Shown here in pieces: positions 1-5,699 of a DNA stretch of 8,984 nt (position 1 is its first letter; each line of letters begins with the position of its first letter). Made by a program: the position numbers and the translations under genes. Under the pieces are notes generated by a model. That model saw only the letters and a program-made list of their open reading frames with translations, was not told the DNA's origin and ran no database searches. Source of the DNA: Candidatus Aquidulcis sp. Lineage in GTDB: Bacteria > Chloroflexota > Anaerolineae > Anaerolineales > E44-bin32. The stretch is from assembly GCA_020723365.1 (NCBI GenBank), contig DYJB01000082.1, forward strand, positions 1-8,984, read 5' to 3'.

Positions 1-494
1 GCGCGTACGCGCTGGCGCTGGAGGAGTGCCTGGCGCAGGTCACCCCGGACTGGATCGTGCTGGCTTCGTCCTCAGGCGGTACGCAGGCCGGGCTGGTCGC
101 CGGGGCGCGCCTGCTCGGCTTCGAGGGCCGCATCCTGGGCATCAGCGTCGACCTGGAGGCGGCCGCGCTTCAATCGGAGGTGGCGCGGCTGGCGACCGAG
201 GTTTGCGCGCGGCTTGGGCAGGCCGCCCCCGTCGCCCCGCAATCGATCCTGGTCGAGGACCGTTTTACCGCGCCCGGCTACGCGGTCCTGACGTCCCTGG
301 AACGGGAGGCCATCGGCGCCTTCGCGCGTCAGGAAGGCATCCTGCTCGATCCGGTCTACACCGGCCGCTCCGCCGGCGGCCTGCTGGCCCTGGTGAAGGA
401 AGGCCGCTTCACCCCGGGTGAGCGCGTGCTCTTCTGGCACACCGGCGGAACCCCGGCGCTGTTCGCGTACGGCTCCGATCTCAGGGCGGAATAG
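1..494 (+). CDS. PLP-dependent D-cysteine desulfhydrase / ACC deaminase-family enzyme, C-terminal part
   Basis: The reading frame enters from the left edge (first full codon at 3) and ends at TAG 492-494, leaving 163 residues of the C-terminal part. Seen: an SSGGTQAGL motif near the start, the glycine-rich loop that in this fold-type II PLP family helps hold the cofactor and substrate carboxylate. Near the end come LDPVYTGRSAGGL and then HTGGTPALFAY, the usual C-terminal signature. Known: members degrade D-cysteine to pyruvate, sulfide and ammonia, or deaminate ACC, in the cytoplasm. The YTG and HTGG forms resemble D-cysteine desulfhydrase-like members more than plant-associated ACC deaminases, but substrate cannot be settled from this piece. 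The PLP lysine lies upstream of the window. The gene converges on the sulfatase-like gene. Confidence 0.88.
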   Translation, partial: AYALALEECLAQVTPDWIVLASSSGGTQAGLVAGARLLGFEGRILGISVDLEAAALQSEVARLATEVCARLGQAAPVAPQSILVEDRFTAPGYAVLTSLEREAIGAFARQEGILLDPVYTGRSAGGLLALVKEGRFTPGERVLFWHTGGTPALFAYGSDLRAE

Positions 495-1020
495 GCCCGC
501 GTTCCACGAGGCGCGGACAGCAGCCTCGCCCTCCCCGCTTGCGGCAAGCCTTCTCAGGAGGGCGGTTGGCCTGGCCCTCTGGGAGGGTCCAGGCGGACGT
601 CTGCCAATCCGTGCGAGCATCCCGCGGGCGTCTCCGAGGTCAGCCGGCGGAGCGCCTCGGGGAGCACGCGCGCAGGGCTGTACGACGCATGGCGCGGGAC
701 CTAACCGCCAACGGTGTTTGAAGCCTTGGCTCCACGAGCGACCCGCGACGCGTCCGACTGCCATCTGTGTGCCATGCCGCATCCGCCTCGGCTCTGAGGG
801 GCCGGGTCGCCAGAAGCCCCCCTGCTGTACCCTGCCCGAAGCTCACCCTCGCCTTCACCGGGAGAGAGGAAAGTCACGCAACTGGCCGGCGGGCTGCGAC
901 CGTGCGGAGGGGGGCCGAACATCCCCTGGCTCAGGACCGGGACCCCGCGTTCCCCTTTGTCCGGCCCGTGCGCCGCCGCGCAATCCAGAGGGGGGGAGCC
1001 CGACGTATCCTCAGGACGGC
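495..1020. other. Intergenic stretch of about 526 nt without a supported gene
   Basis: This gap lies between the 3' ends of two convergent genes. Several open frames cross it on both strands, but all are Arg/Pro/Gly-rich, lack a ribosome binding site and show no recognisable motif, as expected by chance in high-GC DNA. No tRNA-like T-arm or rRNA motif was seen. It contains a 9-bp hairpin near its left end (571-592), two G-runs (907-912 and 990-996) and a stretch at 842-869 that resembles a widespread intergenic repeat. It may be the remains of decayed or inserted DNA. Confidence 0.6.
571..592 (+). terminator. Candidate terminator hairpin after the desulfhydrase-like gene
   Basis: CTGG-CCCTC (571-579) can pair with GAGGG-T-CCAG (583-592), giving nine base pairs with one bulged T and a three-base loop TGG. 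It begins 76 nt after the stop codon of the PLP enzyme gene. No T-tract follows on either strand, so it is not a canonical intrinsic terminator. It may act as a 3'-end stabiliser or Rho-assisted stop. Confidence 0.3.
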
Positions 1021-2598
1021 TCACTCACGACAACTATTGGCGACCCTGCGAAACATGAACGGATCCCCTTTCGTCGAGTACTCGCTCCGATCGGCGGCCA
1101 GGGGAAGATGCGCGTCGAAGACATCATTGAGGACCAAACGGAAGGTGTTCACTGGGGTGATGGTTCCGTAGACAAGCCCTCGTGCCCCGGAGAAGTAGTA
1201 GGCGTTCAAGATCCCCATCCTGGCTTCGTCCGTTGCCACGGGAGTCTCCAGGTCGGGACCATGATCACCCTGGATCACGATCACTGGCGGAGGGTCGGAC
1301 TGTTCGATTAGGATCCGGGCAATCTCGACGATCCTCATGCCGATGTACTCCGCCTGGGCAGCATAGGCCCGTCGCTCCCACTCTCCGGAAGGCGGCACCC
1401 CTGCGTCCGGTTGTGCGACGGGCTCACCCTGCGCCCCGAAGACATACGGAACGTGGGGGGCGAGCACGTGGGCAAAGACGAACTTGGGCCCACGCACTGT
1501 GGGGAGCCGTTCAAGGGCGGCGAGGGTGTAAAGGACATTCGCCCGGTGCCATTCTTGTGGGGAGCTCAGTCCAGATGCCTCTCCGTCTCGTTGTCTCCCC
1601 AGTGTGTCGAAGTACAGGCGCAGCCATGTTGAACGCAAGAACATCTCCTCGAAGCCGGCTTCCACCCCCTTGCTGCTCCCGCTGTCGGTCAGCCCGATGT
1701 ACAGGTCGGCATCGCGGAGCTCAGTGAACCGATACCCGGTCTGAAACGCAACCGTCGCGTAGCCGCGGCTCTCAAGGTACTGCCGTATCCAACTCCGCTG
1801 TATCAGTTCGGGCACCCATGGTTGGTCGCCCGAATCGGGATCGGGTAGCGGATGGAGGGCCTCCAGATAATCCAGATTCAGCGACGAGGCCATCGACAGA
1901 TGGCTGATCCCGTAGTTGGCCATGCTGCAGCGAGCCACGGCAAAACCAAGCTGCTCCAGCGCCTCCAAGAACCCCCGATTGTCGTACCCCATCTCATCGA
2001 GGAGGATATCGCTTCGGCCGTATCCATCCAGAATGATGTAGTAGATGTCCGGCGGCTCGGAGGCTGCGCCTGGGCGATCGGTGGCTGCCGCTGACCCCCC
2101 CGGCCACGGAGGGTCCGCAGGTGAGCCCTGCCCCACGGACGGCACGGCCTGCATCAGGATGCTGATCACCGGACCGGCGAGCGCCACGGCCAGGACGGTG
2201 ACCAGGGAGGGGATGGCGCGCCCCGGATTGCGCACTCGCGATAGGGTCCAGACGCCCAGAACCAGCAACACCAGCCAGAGGGGCGATAGGTAGCGGTGTC
2301 TGCCCAGCAAGTCCGCAAGGGACGGCTGCTCGCGGGCGAGTTCGTAGACATGGCCGTAGGTGAAGAACACGAACGACACCCACGCGGTCAGCAGCGCGGC
2401 GCGGTGTCCATCTCGGTACAGGAGCCATGCGGCGACATACAACAAGCCCACGAGGATGGCTGTCCACAGCAGCGGCCGCAAGACAACGTCCGCGTACACC
2501 TGTCCGAGATTGCCCGCCAGCATGGCCACTGAGGGATACACGGACAGCAGAACCAACGCCGCGATCCGGCCGCCTGTCGATCTCACGCTCTTGCACAC
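1021..2598 (-). CDS. Membrane-anchored sulfatase / phosphoglycerol-transferase-like protein
   Basis: A 525-residue protein. About five hydrophobic helices (roughly residues 9-30, 41-60, 66-83, 105-122 and 129-150) are followed by a Pro/Ser linker and an alkaline-phosphatase-superfamily domain from about 184 that would face outward. Motifs: IILDGYGRSD with metal-ligand candidate D191; NYGISHLSMASSLN with S232 where relatives usually have the nucleophilic Thr; HVLAPHVP (H377, H382); and GDHGPD (D445, H446). The order resembles LtaS-like transferases. It may transfer or remove a phospho-alcohol or sulfate group on an envelope glycan or lipid; the substrate is unknown. Start: an in-frame ATG at 2643 would add 15 residues, but it lies upstream of the likely -10 box. 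GTG at 2598 follows AGGTGA (2611-2606) by 7 nt and precedes a Lys/Arg-containing N-terminus. The gene stands alone between two gaps and looks less GC-rich than its neighbours. Confidence 0.85.
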   Translation of the reverse strand: MCKSVRSTGGRIAALVLLSVYPSVAMLAGNLGQVYADVVLRPLLWTAILVGLLYVAAWLLYRDGHRAALLTAWVSFVFFTYGHVYELAREQPSLADLLGRHRYLSPLWLVLLVLGVWTLSRVRNPGRAIPSLVTVLAVALAGPVISILMQAVPSVGQGSPADPPWPGGSAAATDRPGAASEPPDIYYIILDGYGRSDILLDEMGYDNRGFLEALEQLGFAVARCSMANYGISHLSMASSLNLDYLEALHPLPDPDSGDQPWVPELIQRSWIRQYLESRGYATVAFQTGYRFTELRDADLYIGLTDSGSSKGVEAGFEEMFLRSTWLRLYFDTLGRQRDGEASGLSSPQEWHRANVLYTLAALERLPTVRGPKFVFAHVLAPHVPYVFGAQGEPVAQPDAGVPPSGEWERRAYAAQAEYIGMRIVEIARILIEQSDPPPVIVIQGDHGPDLETPVATDEARMGILNAYYFSGARGLVYGTITPVNTFRLVLNDVFDAHLPLAADRSEYSTKGDPFMFRRVANSCRE

Positions 2599-2618
2599 CG
2601 GGACATCACCTCGCGCCC

Positions 2619-2647
2619 ATTGTAGGGATCCGGTCGGTGCCATTCCA
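2619..2647 (-). promoter_or_regulatory. Promoter of the sulfatase-like gene
   Basis: On the minus strand TACAAT (2624-2619) matches the sigma-70 -10 consensus at five of six positions. A weak -35 element TGGAAT (2647-2642) sits 17 nt upstream. Transcription would start near 2612, giving a leader of about 14 nt that holds the Shine-Dalgarno AGGTGA (2611-2606). This arrangement supports the GTG start at 2598 over the ATG at 2643. Confidence 0.5.
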
Positions 2648-2666
2648 TGCGCCCTCGCCGGTGCCG

Positions 2667-2692
2667 GGCCTGGGGACTTTCAGCCCCCGGCC
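2667..2692. repeat. Inverted repeat, GC-rich hairpin
   Basis: GGCC-T-GGGG (2667-2675) pairs with CCCC-GGCC (2685-2692) to give an 8-bp stem with one bulged base and a 9-nt loop. It lies about 20 nt upstream of the -35 element of the sulfatase-like gene. It could be part of the M42 operon's transcript end or a regulatory site. No T-tract is present. Confidence 0.35.
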
Positions 2693-2751
2693 ACGCCCGA
2701 CCAGGGAAGCGTGTCGCTTGCAGGGCACGCGCATGCCTCGCCCCCGTCTTG

Positions 2752-2769
2752 CCTTGCCCATCGGCAAGG
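2752..2769 (-). terminator. Candidate 3'-end hairpin of the M42 operon
   Basis: CCTTGCC (2752-2758) and GGCAAGG (2763-2769) form a perfect 7-bp stem with a 4-nt loop. It lies about 130 nt past the stop codon of the last M42 gene on the minus strand. The following bases are not T-rich, so it is at best a non-canonical terminator or an RNA-stabilising stem. Confidence 0.3.
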
Positions 2770-2900
2770 ACCTCCTGCTCATCCCCATAGGCGATGGCGG
2801 ATCTGCGCCGGGCGGAGAGTTCACACTCTGTCAATGCCGGCACGTGCGTTCGCTCTCGAGATGGACGCAGGCTCACGAATCCATCCGCACCTGCAGGGCC

Positions 2901-4004
2901 CTACGATCCGCGTGCCCTCCCCGACCGCGACAGGATCGCCGGCGTCAGCCGGCTGAGGGCGGCGTGCAGCAGCAGGACGGTGGCGCGCCAGTCATCGATG
3001 GCGATCAACCCGGCAGGCGAGTGCGGGTAGCGGACCGGAACCGAAACACTGGCCGTTGGAATCCCCTTGCGCGCCCGATGGATCGGCCCAGCATCCGTGC
3101 CGCCCCCGCCCGGGTGCCGCAGCTGATAGGGAAGCCGTGCGGCGCGGGCGGCTCCTTCCAGGTGCTCCAGCAGTCGCCGGTCGGAGACGGTTGCGCGGTC
3201 GGAGGTATACAGCGCCGGGCCCTGTCCCAGCCGCGTGTTGTAGGCCGTGTTCTCGGACCCGTCCCAGGTGGGCAGGTCACGCGCCGGGGTGCAGTCGATG
3301 GCGATGGCCAGCTGCGGATCCAGACGGTGCGCGGCGGCCCCCGCCCCCCGGGCACGGATCTCCTCCTGGACGGTGAAGGCGGCCACTAGATCGATGTTCG
3401 CCGGTGCGCTTTCGAACAGCTCGATCAGAATCGCCACCCCCAACCGGTTGTCGAGCGCCTTGGCGGAAACGGTCTCACCCATGCGTGCCAGCGGCGTGGC
3501 GAAGGTAGCCCGGTCGCCAATGCGCACCTGGCTGAGCGCCTGCTCACGCGAGGAGGCCCCGATGTCCAATCGCATCTGCTCGATCGCAAGGGCCTGCCGC
3601 TCCGTGCCAGCCGCCGCCAGGTGCGGGGGGGTCATCCCGATGACGCCCGGGAAGCGGTCCTTTCCGATCCAGAAGACCTTGCCCATCAGGTGGTAGGGCG
3701 CGATGCCGCCGACAGCCGCAAGGTGGAGTGTGCCGTCGGTCTCGACGCCCGTGACCATCAGCCCCACCTCGTCCATGTGGGCCGAGAGCATGACCCGCAC
3801 GCGCCGCGCGCCCCGCCCTTGCCGCACCGCCAGCAGGTTTCCCAGCGAATCGACCCGAACTTCGTCCGCCGCGTGCGTCACCTGCTCGCGAACGAGGCGG
3901 CGGACCTCTCCTTCATCGCCTGAGACACCGGCGGCCTCAGTCAGGGCGCGCAGCAGCGCCAGGTGAGATCGCTGCGCCGTGCGGGAGGGGCGAGATCGGG
4001 CCAT
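2901..4004 (-). CDS. M42-family metallo-aminopeptidase, catalytically complete
   Basis: A 367-residue protein of the length usual for M42 (TET, FrvX, YsdC) aminopeptidases, cytoplasmic enzymes that trim peptides inside tetrahedral dodecamers. Every expected active-site residue is visible by motif: H76 and D78 in AHMDEVG, bridging D185 in KALDNR, catalytic base E214 and ligand E215 in VQEE, D237 in AIDC, and H328 in RYPHSP. A GGGGTDAGPIH motif near 299-309 matches the substrate-pocket segment. The inserted domain (about 85-170), including IGMTPPH, is of normal size. The start is the ATG at 4004, six nt after the stop of the upstream M42 gene, so translation is probably coupled. It is the last gene of a three-gene operon. 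Peptide specificity cannot be read from the sequence; many relatives are annotated as endoglucanases, almost certainly wrongly. Confidence 0.93.
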   Translation of the reverse strand: MARSRPSRTAQRSHLALLRALTEAAGVSGDEGEVRRLVREQVTHAADEVRVDSLGNLLAVRQGRGARRVRVMLSAHMDEVGLMVTGVETDGTLHLAAVGGIAPYHLMGKVFWIGKDRFPGVIGMTPPHLAAAGTERQALAIEQMRLDIGASSREQALSQVRIGDRATFATPLARMGETVSAKALDNRLGVAILIELFESAPANIDLVAAFTVQEEIRARGAGAAAHRLDPQLAIAIDCTPARDLPTWDGSENTAYNTRLGQGPALYTSDRATVSDRRLLEHLEGAARAARLPYQLRHPGGGGTDAGPIHRARKGIPTASVSVPVRYPHSPAGLIAIDDWRATVLLLHAALSRLTPAILSRSGRARGS

Positions 4005-4010
4005 GGCCTT

Positions 4011-5069
4011 CTAGCCTCGGTCCAGGGACGCGGCGGCCTCGGCATCGAGGTCACGCACGAACTCGGCCACGATGGCGGCCGTGTGGCGGATGTCTTCCAG
4101 GTCGACGACCTCGACAGCCGAATGCATGTTGCGGACAGGAATGAAGAGACAGCCGGTGGCGATCCCGGAGCCGGATATCTGGATCAGATCGGCATCGCTC
4201 TCGGAGAACGTTGGCATCGGCTCGAGCGTGATCGGCAGATCCAGCCTCTCGGCCGCCAGGCGCAAGCGCTCATGCACGGCAGGGTGCGCCGCCGGTCCCC
4301 AGCCGTTGGAAGGGCCGCCGCCCAGTGGGAAGGTCAGGTGCTCGACTTCGCCGTGGGATCGGCCGTAGGTCGTGTCGACGATCAGCGCCAGGGTCGGTGG
4401 AGCGGCATGCGCCGCCGTGCGCGCCCCGAGCCCGCCGGTCTCCTCCTGAACCAGCCCGCCGAGAATGACGTCCCACTCCACCGCGCTCCCGGCCAGTTCT
4501 CTGAATGCCAGGGTAATCGCCGCCAGCCCGGCGCGATTATCCAGGGCCGGCCCGGCGATCAGGCCGGGACCCAACTGCAGCCCCATGCGGTCGAAGGTGA
4601 TGGGATCGCCAATCCGGACCAGGGATTGCAGCTGCCGTGGGCTGAGGCCGGTGTCCACCAGGAGCCCCCCCAGCGGAACCGGCTCATCTTCCTTACGAGG
4701 TGGAAGGCAGACGTCGGGCGGCCGGACGAGCAGCCCGGGCACCAGGCGTTTGCCGTGGACCAGGACGCGCTGCCCGGCCAGGTGTTCCGAGAACATGTGG
4801 CCGGCCGAGGCGATCCTCAGGAAGGCGCCGTCGAAATCGGCGGCAGCCAGCCCGATGGCGTCCATATGCGCCGTGAGCAAGACCGAGGAACGGGGCTTCT
4901 TCGCGCGGCCGAAGCGCGTGGCCATGACGGAACCGGCCGGCGTGCGGCGGATATCGTCGGCCAGCGGCTTCCAGGCGGACTCCAGGCGGTCGGCGACCGC
5001 CCCTTCCCGCCCGGGGATGGCCGGAAGTCGCATCAGGTCCAGCAGCAGGCCAAGCAGATCGTCAGGCAT
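4011..5069 (-). CDS. M42-family metallo-aminopeptidase, second paralogue, catalytically complete
   Basis: A 352-residue M42 peptidase, clearly divergent from the 2901-4004 gene and not a recent duplicate. Seen: H68 and D70 in AHMDAIG, D177 in PALDNR, catalytic E209 with ligand E210 in VQEE, D232 in IVDTT, and H316 in RNMHS. All the metal ligands and the general base are therefore present. The pocket segment reads FSESDADLIQ near 288-297, the SGTDA-IQ type, rather than the GGTDAG type of its neighbour, which suggests a different peptide preference. The ATG at 5069 lies six nt after the stop codon of the Thr/Pro-rich gene, with no strong ribosome binding site, so it probably depends on translational coupling. 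Its TAG stop is followed after six nt by the next M42 gene. It is presumably cytoplasmic, since no signal peptide is visible. Confidence 0.92.
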   Translation of the reverse strand: MPDDLLGLLLDLMRLPAIPGREGAVADRLESAWKPLADDIRRTPAGSVMATRFGRAKKPRSSVLLTAHMDAIGLAAADFDGAFLRIASAGHMFSEHLAGQRVLVHGKRLVPGLLVRPPDVCLPPRKEDEPVPLGGLLVDTGLSPRQLQSLVRIGDPITFDRMGLQLGPGLIAGPALDNRAGLAAITLAFRELAGSAVEWDVILGGLVQEETGGLGARTAAHAAPPTLALIVDTTYGRSHGEVEHLTFPLGGGPSNGWGPAAHPAVHERLRLAAERLDLPITLEPMPTFSESDADLIQISGSGIATGCLFIPVRNMHSAVEVVDLEDIRHTAAIVAEFVRDLDAEAAASLDRG

Positions 5070-5075
5070 CCAGGC

Positions 5076-5450
5076 TCATCCGGGTGTGGGCGTCTCGGTC
5101 GGCGTCGGAGTGTCGGTCGGAACAAGCGTGTCGGTTGGCGTGGCCGTCGGCGTGGGGGTGCTGCTGGGAACGGGCGTGGCCGTCGGCGTTGGGGTGGCGG
5201 TCGAGGGTGTGAAGGCCAGCAGCGTGGGCGTGCTCGTGGGCGAAACGGTCGGGCCGGGCGGCGGCGTGTCGGTGATCGCGGCGGGGCTGGCAGTGGGTCC
5301 CGGTGAGGGGCTCGGGGAAGGCGTGGGGGTGGCCTCGCCCGGCGCCCGGCGGATGGCGATCAGGCCGGCGCAATAGCACGGGAGGGTCGCCACGATGATG
5401 GCGACCAGCACCAGGTAAAGTGGGCGCGGCCGTCGCGCAATCGGCTCCAT
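5076..5450 (-). CDS. Small membrane-anchored Thr/Pro-rich protein of unknown function
   Basis: A 124-residue protein not recognised as a member of any named family. A basic N-terminus (RRPRP) leads into a hydrophobic segment (about residues 11-33), either a signal sequence or a single membrane anchor. No good lipobox precedes C25 or C27. From about residue 41 to the end it is almost wholly Thr, Pro, Ser and Ala with TPTPT-like repeats and no folded domain. Such tails are common in Chloroflexota surface proteins, where they act as extended or glycosylated spacers. ATG at 5450 is the only sensible start, with a short AAGG upstream and a good promoter. It is first in an operon with two M42 peptidases, joined by a 6-nt gap. 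Its stop in front of the next ATG may serve mainly to couple translation. Real expression is likely, function unknown. Confidence 0.7.
   Translation of the reverse strand: MEPIARRPRPLYLVLVAIIVATLPCYCAGLIAIRRAPGEATPTPSPSPSPGPTASPAAITDTPPPGPTVSPTSTPTLLAFTPSTATPTPTATPVPSSTPTPTATPTDTLVPTDTPTPTETPTPG
5079..5330 (-). repeat. Low-complexity Thr/Pro repeat region in coding sequence
   Basis: This part of the small protein gene encodes residues 41-124, built from irregular TPTP, TATP and TDTP units. The repeat is imperfect at DNA level, with varied Thr and Pro codons, so it is a composition-driven tail and not a recent tandem expansion. Confidence 0.75.
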
Positions 5451-5470
5451 TTGCCTTGCTCAGGTCGGCC

Positions 5471-5499
5471 ATCATATCAGCCCGGGTGCCGGGGGGCAA
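5471..5499 (-). promoter_or_regulatory. Promoter of the Thr/Pro-rich protein and M42 operon
   Basis: On the minus strand TTGCCC (5499-5494) and TATGAT (5476-5471) are separated by exactly 17 nt, a textbook sigma-70 spacing. The -10 box matches consensus at five of six positions and the -35 box keeps the TTG core. Transcription would begin near 5464, about 14 nt before the ATG at 5450. Both minus-strand M42 genes would be transcribed from here. Confidence 0.6.
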
Positions 5500-5693
5500 G
5501 CGGCGCCACAAGAGCGGCCCAGCTGGCAGACCCCAGGTGCGGATGAAGGAGGACGGTCGCCGCCAGCCACGCCGGCGGGATGGGCGCCCTGACTTCCGGG
5601 GGACCGCCCAGTCTGTCGCCGGTCTACGGGCGCGAGTTGGGCAGTCCTGCACGCGCCAGCCCTCGAGCGCCCGGGGCTCACGCCCTTTCTGGG

Positions 5694-5699
5694 TAGAAT
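5694..5699 (+). promoter_or_regulatory. Possible -10 box of the transglutaminase-like gene
   Basis: TAGAAT lies immediately before or over the annotated ATG at 5698 and 10 nt before a second in-frame ATG at 5710. If it is a real -10 box, the transcript would start near 5706 and the second ATG would be a nearly leaderless start. No convincing -35 box was found, so this remains weak. Confidence 0.25.

Larger units (their letters stand above)
2599..2900. other. Intergenic region between the M42 operon and the sulfatase-like gene
   Basis: This 302-nt gap on the minus-strand side holds no believable gene. Reading with transcription (right to left) it contains the hairpin at 2769-2752, the hairpin at 2692-2667, and the promoter and ribosome binding site of the sulfatase-like gene. 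The upstream M42 operon therefore probably ends here and the sulfatase-like gene is transcribed separately. Confidence 0.55.

Noticed and set aside
866..875. GAGGAAAGTC, which matches a conserved core element of bacterial RNase P RNA
   Set aside because: None of the other conserved RNase P elements, such as ACAGAAA or a matching 3' strand of P4, is found within the expected 300-400 nt on this strand. The match is probably chance.
996..1022. Inverted repeat GAGCC...GGCTC overlapping the stop codon of the sulfatase-like gene, as its terminator
   Set aside because: Only five outer base pairs, a weak inner stem, and a C-run in place of a T-run in the transcript. Not enough to call a terminator.
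418..1311. A 297-codon plus-strand frame spanning the gap and the sulfatase-like 3' end
   Set aside because: It overlaps two supported genes, has no ribosome binding site, and its composition is typical of non-coding high-GC DNA.
2829..2834. A perfect TTGACA (minus strand) that could be a -35 box
   Set aside because: No -10-like hexamer occurs 16-18 nt downstream, and the nearest gene start is over 200 nt away with its own better-placed promoter.
3963..5306. A 447-codon plus-strand frame opposite the two M42 genes, with Gly/Arg-rich and Gly/Val-rich stretches
   Set aside because: It is a shadow of the M42 genes and the Thr/Pro repeat. The glycine/valine repeats in the plus-strand frames here are just the complement of Thr and Pro codons.
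5376..5384. Cysteines C25 and C27 as a lipoprotein attachment site in the Thr/Pro-rich protein
   Set aside because: The residues before them (T-L-P and P-C-Y) do not fit the lipobox pattern, so a membrane anchor or ordinary signal sequence is more likely.
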